64,000 nt of DNA, taken from assembly GCF_964355755.1 (NCBI RefSeq), contig NC_092676.1, positions 1,346,288-1,410,287 on the forward strand, in the 5' to 3' direction. Positions within the stretch are counted from its first letter, which is position 1. Each line of letters begins with the position of its first letter. Under the pieces are notes generated by a model. It made no database searches. It was not told the DNA's origin and saw only the letters and a program-made list of their open reading frames with translations. This document shows positions 1 through 11,062 of the stretch, one piece after another. Source of the DNA: Antedon mediterranea (Eukaryota > Echinodermata > Crinoidea > Comatulida > Antedonidae). Made by a program: the position numbers and the translations under genes.

Positions 1-38
1 ATATGCTATGCATGCAAAATGAATGGGTTAGTATTAAA

Positions 39-889
39 GGGTGCAGGTCAAGTCGGCCCTAAACCGTCTTGGCAGGCAAAAGTCAAGTCGGCCCCACGTC
101 AAGTCGGCCCCAAGTCAACTCGGCCCCAAGTCAACTCGGCCTCAAGTCAACTCGGCCTCACGTCAACTCGGCCTCACGTCAACTCGGCCAAAAACTAATC
201 GGTCAACTCGGCCACAATAAAGTATGGAATGCAAAAAGTGCTTAATATTATTATGATTCTTACTATCCACGCTTTAAAAAAAATGAAGAAAAAAAAAAAA
301 TATATATAATTAAATAATATATAAAAAAATGAACTCATTGCCGATATGAATATAAGTACCCGCGTGTTACAAAAACACGTGCAGGTACCGCATTTTAGTA
401 AATCGAAGACGGAGGCCTACGTTCCACCATTTGGCCATAGAAAAAATGATCGTACATCGTTTTTGTCCATGATTTGCATTTAAAAAAAGGGGAATCCCCC
501 GGTCAGTGAAAACACGTAGCAGTTGTAGATATCGAAAAAGCTGCCAAAGGCGCAGGGAGGCGCAGCTACGAATTGTTTTCAATTGTGCAATTTGAAATTT
601 TATTAAACGTATTAATAAAGGAAAGTTGGTGAAATCATTCCTATTTTTTTTTGCTAAATATATTATTGTCTAAATATTAATATTCATTAAAAGTCAGAAT
701 TATTTATAGTTAAAAAATTGTGAAGAAATATTATTTTATCAATCCCCTTCATTTGCACTTTTTGCGTTCCATACTTTAACGGGGCCGAGTTGACCGATTA
801 TTTTTTGGCCGAGTTGACTTGAGGCCGACTTGACTTGAGGCCGACTTGACTTTGGCCGAGACGGTTTAGGGCCGACTTGGATCGAAACC
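39..889. mobile_element. Fold-back DNA transposon remnant with long subrepeat-rich inverted ends
   Basis: Two inverted arms (about 50-243 and 749-880) are built from a ~15-bp subrepeat of the form AAGTCAACTCGGCCT and end in the shared block CGGCCCTAAACCGTCT. The inner edges also pair, through the stretch around TAAAGTATGGAA (220-243 against 750-780). An 8-bp direct repeat, GTATTAAA, flanks the element at 31-38 and 890-897 and fits a target-site duplication. The 500-bp interior has no convincing coding capacity; a 71-codon minus-strand frame at 367-582 looks spurious. An 8-bp duplication is typical of hAT-like elements, but the family is not established. Confidence 0.75.
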
Positions 890-900
890 GTATTAAACTA

Positions 901-1660
901 GCAACATTAGTAATGAAATCATTAATAAGTTTCATTTGTGAAATTAAACCACAATGGTATTTCACTGAAGTCTAAAACCATATGAAAATACATTACATCA
1001 CACAGTAGGGCTCTCGTGAAGTGGTTTAAAAGTATTTGTGAGATTTTTTTTTTAAACATGGAAAATGTTAAAATGTTATTAAAACCAGTTTACTCTTTTT
1101 AGTTTGTGTAAATACATTATTTATCTTAGTAACTTTTCACCTATAGGTGTAATAAATATTTTCAATAATTAACAAATAATCTTAAATAAATTAAGCAATA
1201 GTTTGATTCAGTGTTTCAGTGATTTAAAAAATAATTTATCTTATAATGTTTATCTTATAATGTATTGTTTATAGATAATAACATTATGTTGCTCTATAAA
1301 AACATATTTAGCAGTGTGTAGGTAATAATTACTATTTTCTTATTTCAACATGTAAATAACATTAATGTAAATTGTAAATATTATTGTAATAAAACAACTC
1401 GCATGGCCTGTTCAATTCAGTCTTTTGTGGAATATTTTTTTGTAATACAGTATATAAAATTATTAGGTCAGTCGCTGCATGCTCTGGCTGCATCATGAAC
1501 AACAATTACAATCTGTAGAGGTCGCTGTTTGTTTTGGGCAGACTATCTTCTTGATGTGTTTCACACATGTTTATTCGAGGTACACAATATTATTTATTTT
1601 GTTTACTTAGGTTACTACTACTAGTCTAACCTAGTAGGGCTATTCAGATTAAATCATTTT
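901..1660. other. AT-rich intergenic DNA
   Basis: No reading frame, repeat array or RNA gene can be supported here. The region is low-complexity AT-rich sequence between the fold-back element and the LINE. Confidence 0.5.
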
Positions 1661-1666
1661 AATAAG

Positions 1667-2497
1667 GTGCTACATTTGCACTATTGCATTTGTTATTATG
1701 ATATTGTGGTTGTGAAAGAAAACCCCCATCTTATTTTTGTTACTGAGACAAAGTTGGAAGAGAGTCACGATACAATTACTTATTTTGATACTAATATTTA
1801 TTTAGTTTATAGAAGAGATAGAATTCCAAGTGATGGAGGTGGTGGCGTCCTAATCCTGGTGCGCAAGGATATTGTTTCTGAAATTGTAATTGACGAAGTC
1901 TGGATTGATATAGAAGTGATAACTTGTCTATTGAAATATGGAGAGAAATCTGCTCTTATCGCTTGTGTCTACCGTAGCCCTAGCTCTCGAGGTGAATACA
2001 ACCAGAGGATCAGGGATACGCTGTTGAAATTTAATTCATACAAAACTGACCAGATTTTAATTTGCGGAGATTTCAATATTAAAGATATAGACTGGGATAC
2101 TCTTTCTACTAGACGCGGCGAATTGAGTGAACAGCAGAAACTTTTAGATGTAGTAAATGACTCGTTCTTGACGCAACATGTGACACAATTTACACGTGTA
2201 AGAGGAGACGACGAGCCTTCATTACTTGATTTAATTTTTAGTAAACATGAACTTGATGTTGATATTTTACGTTATGATGCTCCAGTCGGGAAAAGCGACC
2301 ATGCCGTTATAATTTTTCGTTTTGTATTAGATTGTTTTGTTGATCAAAGCGCAGAAGAATATACTAAATTTAATTTTTTTAAAGGTGATTTCACTACAAT
2401 GAATGCCCAACTCGCTGATGTTGTTGGGAAAGCTTGTTTGAAACCAAATCTGTCCAAGAAATGTGGGACATTTTTCACAATAAGATTAACTTTTTGA
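1667..2497 (+). pseudogene. LINE endonuclease domain (partial)
   Basis: About 270 residues match the exonuclease/endonuclease/phosphatase fold of LINE ORF2. Visible motifs in order are VTETKL (catalytic Glu), GGGVLILVRKD, CVYRSPS, CGDFN, LLDLIFS and the terminal GKSDHAVI (catalytic SDH). The first codon is GTG inside an open frame, so this is not a real start. The frame is lost about 60 bases after the downstream frame begins (overlap 2434-2497), which places a one-base frameshift near 2430-2450. In an intact element it would nick target DNA to prime reverse transcription. Confidence 0.85.
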
Positions 2498-4491
2498 TTT
2501 CTGATTGTGTTCCGAAAAACATTGTAAACACAAATCTCCGCCCAAGTAAACAGAAATGGATGACAAAATTCGCACTAAATAAAGTTCAAATGAAGGAGGA
2601 TGCATGGCAACGTTACAGACGTCATAGGTCTAACAAAAGACATAAATATTACTGTAAGGCCAGAAATGATGCTACTTCGGCAGTAAGAATGGCTAAAGCT
2701 AATTTCGAGAAGGATGTCGCACTAAATGCTAAGAGAAATCCGAGGGCATTTTATAGCTATGTTCGTAGTCAAACTTCAATTAAGGAAGGGGTATCCAAAC
2801 TAAAAAAACAGGATGGATCTTTTTCTTCCACCAATCAGGAAGCAAGTGAATTAATGAACGAGGCCTTCCAAAAAGTATTTACAGTAGAAGATAATCGTAA
2901 TATTCCAAACATGGCTTCTGTTTTTCATGGACATCCTTTGACCAATGTGGACTTTACACTTGATGACGTTAAAATGCATATTAAAAATCTTCGTGATTCA
3001 TCATCCCCTGGACCTGATGGCATCCACCCTAAAGTGTTGATTGAATGTTGTGACCATATATCCCCTCCGCTGTTATTACTGTTCAGAAAGTCGTTAGCAA
3101 CAGGTGAAATACCAGCTGCCTGGAAAGACGCAACCATTACACCAATTTTCAAAAATGGCAACAAGTCTGATCCTCTAAATTACCGCCCTGTTAGTTTAAC
3201 TTCAGTTATCTGCAAGATTTTAGAAAAAATCATAACTAACACAATTATGATCCATCTCGAAACTAAAAATACACTCACCAAACATCAACATGGTTTTCGT
3301 ACTAATCGTTCTTGTTTAACACAATTGCTTGAATTTTTCCGCGATGTAGAAAATGCTCTCGCCGACAGACATCCCGTTGATGTTATATACTTGGACTGCC
3401 GTAAGGCCTTCGACACAGTTCCGCACATTAGGCTGAAAATTAAATTGCGAGCTTATGGCATTCAAGGTAATATTCTAAGTTGGATAAGTGGATTTTTAGA
3501 AAATAGACGTCAATGTGTTTCAATCAAAGGTTCGGTTTCAAGTTGGTTACCTGTGTTCAGTGGCGTGCCTCAAGGCACAGTTATTGGTCCGGCTTTATTT
3601 TTAGTCTACATCAACGATCTACTTGATAATATTGAATCAGATGGTAAACTATTTGCAGACGATGCTAAGATTTATCGTAAGATTGATTCAGTTAACGACC
3701 GAGATGCCCTGCAGAATGATTTGAGTAAACTTGAGCAGTGGAGTAAGAAGTGGCTACTGGAGTTTAGTAAATCTAAATGTAAAGTAATGCACATTGGAAA
3801 TCGAAATCCAAAACACACTTATTCAATTGATGGTACAGTTCTTGATACAACCTCTGCTGAGAAAGACCTCGGAGTCTATGTAACGTCTGACTTTAAAGTG
3901 TCGACACAAGTTTCCAAAGTTGCAGCCAAAGCCAATTCAATTGTAGGCCGAATACGGAAATCCTTTACATATATGGATAAACAGATGTTCATGTCGCTTT
4001 ATACTTCTCTTGTGCGTCCGGTTATGGAGTATGCAGTTCAAGCCTGGTCACCATATCTACAACAAGACATCAATAAACTTGAGAAAATCCAACAACGAGC
4101 TACAAAACTTGTACCAGAACTCAGAAACTTGCCCTATGAAGAGCGCAGGATACAGCTAGGTTTACCAACTTTACTGGAAAGAAGGGAACGCGGAGACCTC
4201 ATCGAAGTTTTTAAATTTTTGAATGGTTACGAAAATATAGATCGCCACTCCTTTTTTAAATTAGCATCTGAAGTTGGTCCAAATATCACTCGAGGCTCAA
4301 CTTTTAAATTAAAGAAACCTAGATGGAACTCAACTAAACGGAATAATTTTTTTGACACTAGAGTAATTAACAAGTGGAACTCGCTGCCCGAATCTGTTGT
4401 CAATAGCAAGAGTGTAAATTCATTCAAAAACAAGCTTGACAAATACACACACATACACACATATGAGAGAAGAGGCTCCCTACGAGTTTAA
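2434..4491 (+). pseudogene. LINE reverse transcriptase and C-terminal domain
   Basis: This frame encodes 685 residues. Reverse transcriptase motifs are clear: SSPGPDGIHPKVL, YRPVSLTSVICKILEKII, HGFRTNRSC, the first catalytic Asp block in IYLDCRKAFDTVPH (about residues 318-331), SGVPQGTVIGPALFL, and the FADD box at about residue 407 (nucleotides 3651-3662). The C-terminal part contains LVRPVMEYAVQAWSP and WNSLPESVVNSKSVNSFKNK, typical of CR1-like LINEs in fish and marine invertebrates. It would copy the element RNA at the target site. The reading frame is open throughout, but separated from the endonuclease by a frameshift, so a full ORF2 protein is not expected. Confidence 0.9.
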
Positions 4492-4550
4492 AAACTCATT
4501 GCCTCTTAACTTTACTAAAGGTAAGAATTACTAAAGGTAAGAATTAAGAT

Positions 4551-5320
4551 ATAAAAATCGGTGTCTAGGGCCTAGGCTAGCTAGGCCTATAGAAATCTAG
4601 GCCTCACTAGTGAGTGAGCCCTCCCCGGGCCCTGTCTGTGCTGCTGTCTGTGTGTGTGTGTCTGCCCTCCTCCTTTTTTCCCAGCAAGGGGGCCTAGGCT
4701 ACACTTTTACACTTTTTAATTAATATAAAGTCTTGATGACAAATTGCGTAGTATAGTTGTATAGATTTCAATGTTTATGCTGCAATTTTAATTCAACAGT
4801 CATTGAAATGTCTTTACGACTTGACAGCTAACTTTTTTTGTTAGTTATGACAATATGAATGATGTGGTCGCTTAACTTAATTAACGCATATCATGAAACT
4901 AAACTTGTGCGGTCGCGGAAAACCATGATGCAAGGCTTTTTGTGGTGTGGGTTTTTTCCCATATAATTATTGTGTTTTACCTGGAGTTCCAATCATTTTA
5001 GGAAAAATCATATAGGCCTAGTATGTTCCCGTAGTTTGTATTCCATTTCCGTATGTGCATAATTGACTCAAAATGTCTGTAAAATGACACATACATTTCA
5101 TGGCTTGACGACCCTGTAGTATGCTAGGTAGTGTGATACATGATGCACATGACATACCAAAAACTGCTTAGTCATGATGACCAAACAAATTTTCAACTAT
5201 AAATTCCGCTGAATCCATCGATTTAAAAATTAAGGTCTTTTATTAATGCAAACCTTGAAGTTGAAATAATTTGTAAGCCACAATATTACAACCAAGTGAG
5301 TACGTAAGTATTGTTGAAGT
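4551..5320. other. Intergenic DNA
   Basis: No coding signal is seen. There is a short TG/CTG-rich stretch at about 4635-4665 and repeated AGGCCTAG words at 4565-4610. Confidence 0.5.
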
Positions 5321-5464
5321 AAAGCTCTGTCTACACTATAATTTATAAAACTTTATTTGACAAAAAATGAGATGTGCCCATATAATGGACATGATGATAT
5401 CATATCACTACCATATTTGGGCACACTTTTTTTCAAACTAGTTTGATAGTGTAGATAGAGCTTT
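5321..5464. mobile_element. MITE, family 1, copy 1
   Basis: A ~144-bp element with inverted ends beginning AAAGCTCTGTCTACACTAT and ending in the complementary ATAGTGTAGATAGAGCTTT. Its interior has the family words TCACTACCATATTTGGGCACA and GGACATGATGAT. Related copies lie near 9.3, 16.5, 21.1, 61.1 and 63.4 kb. It has no coding capacity. Confidence 0.85.
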
Positions 5465-6384
5465 ATGTTGTTAATGCATAATTTGTAGCATTTGAACAAA
5501 CTGGTGGAATAATCATTTTAAATTGCATAGTGCGGATGTGTAGTTTTCAATGTGTTCGATTTTGACAAGGTTATATATTGCACAATTTACGGCTTAGCCA
5601 ACAGTTAAATTTCATTGTTTTAATCATTGTTTTTTAAACGTTTGAATAATTTCCTTTAAAATTCTGAACTCAATACGTCTAAAGGTGCGGTATTTTAGGT
5701 TTTAACATGATTTTTATTAGTTCAGTTCAATTTTACTTTTAAAAGCCTATTTTATTGTTGTTGCAGTATACTGGATTTAAAACCTTTCATTTTTATATTA
5801 AAATTAAATTGTTTTAAGTTTTTCATAAATTTTACGGTATTTTTAACCTTTGCCAGATTTTTCCTAATTGAAATAATATCCAAAGAAATACACTATTTTA
5901 TGAAACTTATATTCCGTAGATATTTATTACATTTTCAATAGATATTGAAATATAGATCCATGAGATTGAGTTTATGGGTTTCAAATATCCTTGCGATTTT
6001 GGTTATATTTACCCATGTCAAAAGCCTAACGCAACCTGGTCTCTGCTCCTAATAATAGAGGCTGCATACATCATTGGCATGTGGTGTGTTATCACTGCTG
6101 TGCTGACTCAATGAGTTAAATATACAACAAATAAAATAATTAAAATTCTTGTGAAGAATTGAATACATCAAATGATTAAAAAAACAAAATTTTATACTAT
6201 TGTTTTCACATTTTTTTTAAATAGGCAAACAGCTTTTCAATTATTTTCCAAAGATCTACATCACTAACATTTTAAAGATGAGTACTGCAAAATCTGGAGA
6301 GTTTGTGCGGAGGGCATCTGGCTTCAGGAATCACATTACAGGTATTGTCTCCTTGTGTACTATATGCAAATATACTATTAGTTA
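5465..6384. other. Intergenic DNA
   Basis: AT-rich sequence with no supported gene or repeat. Confidence 0.45.
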
Positions 6385-6501
6385 CACCCTGCTTGTTCAC
6401 GGAATACGGGAAATATCTACGTTCTGGTTCCATGGAACCAGAACGTAGATATTTGAACCAGAACGTAGATATTTCCCGTATTCCGTAAGAACAAGCAGGG
6501 T
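6385..6501. repeat. Long near-perfect hairpin with an internal 20-bp duplication
   Basis: The left arm (6385-6434) runs from CACCCTGCTTGTTC to ACGTTCTGGTTC. The right arm (6435-6501) is its reverse complement, except that the block GAACCAGAACGTAGATATTT is present twice (6435-6454, 6455-6474). The arms meet with almost no spacer. Function is unknown; it may be a small transposon remnant or a replication-derived palindrome. Confidence 0.85.
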
Positions 6502-6726
6502 GCAACGATTTTATCTCTTAGTGTACACATATAAGCAATTGGACATTCTCTAATGAGGAGGCTTTATACAGTGATTGCTCACCGCCGTAACCGTCGCTGC
6601 TCCCTGAAGTTTCACAGTCACGGTTTTGCTTCCGCGCGCCTAGCCAGAACCCTTCAAGGGTTTCATTCAGTTTTTCATACATCATCTCCCATTTCCTCCA
6701 AATAATAATAATAATAATCCAAACTG

Positions 6727-6940
6727 TTGAACATAATAAGTATTTTGCAAAACTATTTTTATTTTTAAAAAGAAATTCTGTATTGAATAGTTATAGCACT
6801 CCTACAGACAACACACGACGTCAATAGTTTATATTTGTAAGATTTATAAATAATCTGTTTGATCTTTTATTTGTACACATGCATTGAATGTATACAATTG
6901 ACATCTTGGTTCCACCCATTGTTGAACATAATAGATTTTT
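6727..6940. repeat. Dispersed ~170-bp repeat, copy 1
   Basis: This segment has the words AAATAATCTGTTTGAT, TGCATTGAATGTATACAATT and TTGGTTCCACCCATTGTTG. All recur at 9250-9835 in two to three further copies, 3' of receptor B. Confidence 0.75.
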
Positions 6941-7380
6941 TTTGTTTAAAGTTGCAAAGATGCTGTTGTTAGGCATTTACATTTGACAGCAATTTTAAAT
7001 ATATAATATTAATAAATTTGGTGGAATTGTAAAAAAAGCATCTCGGTTAAAGTGATTAATTTGATAAATTCTACAAAAAAATGATGCATTTTGTTATCAT
7101 ATTACAATATTATAATTTCTAAATTATATGAATTCATTTATATCAAGAGAATTAATTTCTAGATGGCTGTCATTCCTTACAGAAGTCTACCAAACACGCA
7201 GATACAAATTTTGAAACATAAACAAATAAGAAGTTACCCCAAAATGAATGAATTCTGATGAAATAATAAGCTTTGCATTGATATTAAAAATTATAGAATA
7301 GAATCTTAAAGATTCAATTGAGTCAGGTGATCCATGTTGATCACTTTTTAATGAGTTCAACATCATCTTTAACAAACTCG
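6941..7380. other. 3' flank of receptor pseudogene A
   Basis: No gene. Most of 7020-7380 is homologous to 10770-11060, the 3' flank of receptor B, and so belongs to the tandem duplication. Confidence 0.65.
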
Positions 7381-7426
7381 CCTTCTTTGATAGCGTAAGC
7401 TCCGTCAGGTTCTGTGGGAAGCCTTC

Positions 7427-8622
7427 CTAATCCACAATAGCATACAGGTACGCGTTTTCCTCCACTATGGAAACATTTGATCTTTCTGGATTGTGCAGTT
7501 CAACGATGGTGTTTGCGTACGTTTCTTGCTCACAATTTCCACTTGTACGTTTCGATGAAAGATAACAGATAATGAAGATGATAAGGAAGATAAAACACAC
7601 TGTAGTAACAGCAATGATGACCAGAAAGATAACTAAAGTAGACGAAAAGGTGATGGAATCTGACGATTTTGTTTCTTTTATATGTAGACTTGCTTCAGAT
7701 ATTCCGATTCCAACACTGTTGCTTGCCTCGCATGTGACTTTGAATTCCTTACCAGAAAGCGTTGATGATATGTCTGTTAGACTCAGCATTTGTCCATTGT
7801 TTAACAAACGTGTTGTTATGTCTTGAGTTTTGGGACTAAGATACCAAGAGTATGTGATGTTAACTGGTTGAGCTCTTCCACTGCAATTAAAACCTACTTC
7901 TTCACCAGGTTTAACAGTAATTTCGTTGGGATAAACTTCGACCTTCGGCTCAAAATGAACACCTATAGGGCCTATATGACAAACACTAGCTTCTTGTCGT
8001 CGCGATTCGTTGTGATATATGCATGTGAACACGGTATCGTGAAGATCTTCATGTGCCGTAAAGTTTAAATACGAGTAAACCATTTTGTCCGCTTCGTTAA
8101 AATCCTGCCATTGTCTGCATGCACCTTTTCTTGATCACCTTTTTCCCAAACAAGAGAAGTGCCGTTTTTTTGATCGCGTACTGGATATTGACAACGTAAC
8201 AGAACTGGCGTACCAATCGTAAGCTCATTAAGATATTGGGAAAACGCACAGAGAGGGTAAAGTTCAAGAGTGTGAAATAAAACAGTAACCTTAGATGAGA
8301 GCGAAACCGCCAACGTCTTTTGTTCCTTATCGAATACGCTACAAAAATACATACCCGCATCTTGAATCTGAACGGAGGTTATATCAAGGTTTATCTGTCC
8401 ATTTCCCTCAAACAACGTTACAGTTGTTCGTTCTTGCTCCGACAATTGACCATCAATTCTATGCCACTGTAGAACATGTGAATCTTTGTAGTTTGTGACT
8501 ATACATACTAGATTGATTTTCCCACCTTCTAAAACCTCCAACTCTAATGGATCAATGTATATAGTTTGAGCTGCAGTGAGATGTAAACAGCAAATAAACA
8601 AAATTAAACTTATTGCGGCCAT
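7427..8622 (-). pseudogene. Receptor A: frameshifted three-Ig-domain transmembrane receptor
   Basis: This is a close tandem copy of the intact gene at 11063-12352. The 5' part (8622 to about 8118) encodes signal peptide, Ig1 and the start of Ig2. The rest (8083-7427) encodes the end of Ig2, Ig3, a membrane segment and the tail, in another frame. Aligned to its paralogue, one C is missing at about 8118 (TCTGCATGC here, TCTGCCATGC there), which shifts the frame. The tail stops right after AYLYAIVD. The paralogue continues for about 35 more residues there, because a short deletion and shift near 7425 bring a stop codon into frame. It could be a real pseudogene or an assembly error; the second, independent defect favours a pseudogene. 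Confidence 0.85.
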
Positions 8623-8639
8623 GTTCTCTGCAGACTACA

Positions 8640-9250
8640 TAGACTAGAAGACGATTAAAGACTGCGTTTTGAATTCACAGTCTAATTGTGCTGTTTATTC
8701 AACGATTATAAACTTCTATCGCAGTTGCTCTTACATATACAACATTGTTTTTATTATTCACGTCATGGTCTGATGCACAAAATCTACAATGAGCCCCCTA
8801 TAGAAAGTGTAGAACATTGAATATTCATAGGACTTTCTTTTCTACTCTAATTTTTTTCAAATCAGTAATTTACAGTCTGTAACAAAAACATGAAAAATGA
8901 AGATTAATTAAATCAGACTTTGAATAGGCTATTTTGTAGTTTTAGCAAAGTTGATCATTTCCATAGAAAAGAACCAGAAAAAAAAAATGTTTTCACTTAT
9001 AAAATGACAAAATAAACGGTTAAATTCAACCAAAAAGCAGCCAGCATCAGTTCCAATCATCTACAGTATTTATCAGGTAATCTGACGTCCACATAGAAGC
9101 GTTTACCTCCACTCTAGAAACATTTGAACTTTTTAGATTAATACTAGCAGACCCCATGACTAATTAATTATCCTTATTATAACACAAATATGAGTTACAT
9201 AATCAATTAATTAATATTAATATTTAAAGTATTTCACTAAACTGGATTTT
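8640..9250. other. 5' flank of A with a receptor-tail relic
   Basis: No intact gene. The stretch at about 9105-9145 (TTTACCTCCACTCTAGAAAC onward, then TTGAACTTTTTAGATT) matches the tail-coding part of receptors A and B (7455-7500 and 11188-11225). It is a degraded remnant of an older copy. The same relic lies at about 13010-13055. Confidence 0.65.
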
Positions 9251-9840
9251 ATTATTAAAAAAAAGATGAATACTGTAGTTATATAGCACATGCTCATATC
9301 AACACATGTCAATAGTTTCTATTTGTAAAGCTCTGTCTACACTATGCTACCAAGTACCAAATATGGTAGTGATATACCCAAATATGGTAGTGATAAGACA
9401 TCACTATGTCCATATATGGACACATCACATTTTTTTGTCACATAAAGTTTGATAGTGTTGCCAGAGCTTCATATTTATAAATAATCTGTTTGATGTTTTA
9501 TTTGTCCATGCATTGAATGTATACAATTGACAATCTTGGTTCTACCCACTGTTGAACATTATAAGTGTTCCGCAAAACTTTTAAAAAGATATTGAATAGT
9601 TATACCACTCCTTGTCAACACACGTCAATAGATTCTATTTTATAGATTTATAAATAATCTGTTTGATGTTTTATTTGTCCATGCATTGAATGTATACAAT
9701 TGACATCTTGGTTCCACCCATTGTTGGAAGTATTTTGCAAAACCCTTTTTATTTTGAAAAAGATATAGAATATGAATAGTCTGTGTATCTCTATTTCTGT
9801 CAACACACGACGACGTCAATGATTTCTATACAGTTAAACG
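9250..9840. repeat. Tandem ~170-bp repeats interrupted by a MITE
   Basis: Two complete copies and part of a third of a ~170-bp unit (AAAACT...GAATAGTTATA...CAACACACG...AAATAATCTGTTTGATG...ACAATTGACA...TTGGTTC). The first copy is split by MITE copy 2 (9327-9469). The unit also occurs at 6727-6940. Confidence 0.75.
9327..9469. mobile_element. MITE, family 1, copy 2
   Basis: Inverted ends AAAGCTCTGTCTACACTAT / ATAGTGTTGCCAGAGCTT, with two copies of ACCAAATATGGTAGTGATA inside. The flanks TTTGTA and ATTTATAAATAATC are contiguous in the uninterrupted repeat at 6830-6850. This is direct evidence that the element inserted into that repeat. Confidence 0.85.
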
Positions 9841-10560
9841 TCAACAAACCTTTAGCATTGTAAGCTAATATTTTGTTTTCTATTTTTATTGTGCACAAGT
9901 TAACCATGATTTCACAAACTGAATAGATTACGTAAATGAAAGTATTCACCAATAATCATTCAAATCATTATTCTGCTATATATTTATTAATATTGTTTAA
10001 GTAAGATATCTAGTCTAGATTTCAATTATTATGTGATCATATAAAACGCCAATACAATACCAAAATGTATTTTTTAATTGATAAAAATGAATACAAATTT
10101 TAAAACAATATAGTTCACGCACAAAGTCTTAGTAGACAATATTGAGGCCTAGATTGGGTGATCCTTTTGCTTTAAATAATTATTTCTTATTAAATGAAAC
10201 ACTGAGAAAAATTTTGTTGCCAACTTGCACTACACAGGTTGGTTGAATCTTGTTAGTCTTCCCTCAATGTAAGCGTACAGTACCTACATATTAATAAGAT
10301 GTAACCAGGATTTTTACAGGCAGCGAAGTTCTTTTTTCAAAGGCGTAAAAATCATCATGAGGTAGACTAATATGCCTATTTAACTTCTGGTGCTACTGTT
10401 AGTCTCTTGTTTAATAATGGCACTTAGTTGCAAAATTGAGGTTCGTTCAAACACCCTGGCTATCAAATTTAAATCTCACATTTTTTTATTAAAAATTATA
10501 AATTGATTCACTAATTACGATTATTGTATATTTTTTAAATAAATATGTAACAATAATCAG
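9841..10560. other. Intergenic DNA
   Basis: AT-rich, with no supported feature. Confidence 0.45.
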
Positions 10561-10569
10561 GGCATCATT

Positions 10570-10650
10570 TATAAGGAGCGCCTGCGCGACCGCGCTCCTC
10601 CGCGCTCCTCAACAGGCTTCGAGGAGAGCAATTTATCGCGCTCCTTAATT
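10570..10650. repeat. GC-rich fold-back patch
   Basis: The sequence begins AAGGAGCGC and closes with GCGCTCCTT. Between them are GCGCTCCTCC and GAGGAG words that can pair with each other. It stands out strongly from the AT-rich surroundings and may be a remnant of a small DNA transposon. No target duplication was identified. Confidence 0.4.
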
Positions 10651-11062
10651 TTCAAAATAGAGCCTTAATACATTTTTTTTATTAGATGCTGTTGTTAGTT
10701 ACATTTGACAACAATATTACATATTTTAATTATTATATAATATATTCTTAATATTTGGTCGAATTTTACAAACAAAAGCATCTCGGTTATATATAATATT
10801 AATATATTCTTAAAAATGATGCTCAACATCATATGTTATTGTTATAATACAATATTATAATTTCTAAATTATATTAATTCATTTATATAAAGAGAATTCA
10901 TTTTAAGATGGCTGTCATTCCTGACAGAAGTCTACATGCAGACACAAATTTTTAGACATAAACAAATAAGCAGTTACCTCAAAATGAATTCTGATGAAAT
11001 AATAAGCTTTGCATTGATATTAAAAATTATAAAATAGAACCTTAAAAGATAGTCTATGTTGA

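Larger units (their letters stand above)
1631..4550 (+). mobile_element. 5'-truncated non-LTR retrotransposon (LINE), CR1/jockey-like
   Basis: The element carries an apurinic-like endonuclease followed by reverse transcriptase and a C-terminal region, the standard order for this LINE group. The 5' side is truncated or degenerate, since the usual start of the endonuclease is only weakly recognisable near 1640-1670. The 3' side ends with two copies of a 16-bp repeat, ACTAAAGGTAAGAATT (4514-4529, 4530-4545), resembling the short tandem 3' tails of CR1-like elements. One frameshift separates the two coding parts, so the copy is inactive as read. Clade assignment from motifs alone is tentative. 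Confidence 0.8.

Noticed and set aside
367-582. 71-codon minus-strand frame inside the fold-back element
   Set aside because: No recognised motif; lies in a non-coding transposon interior.
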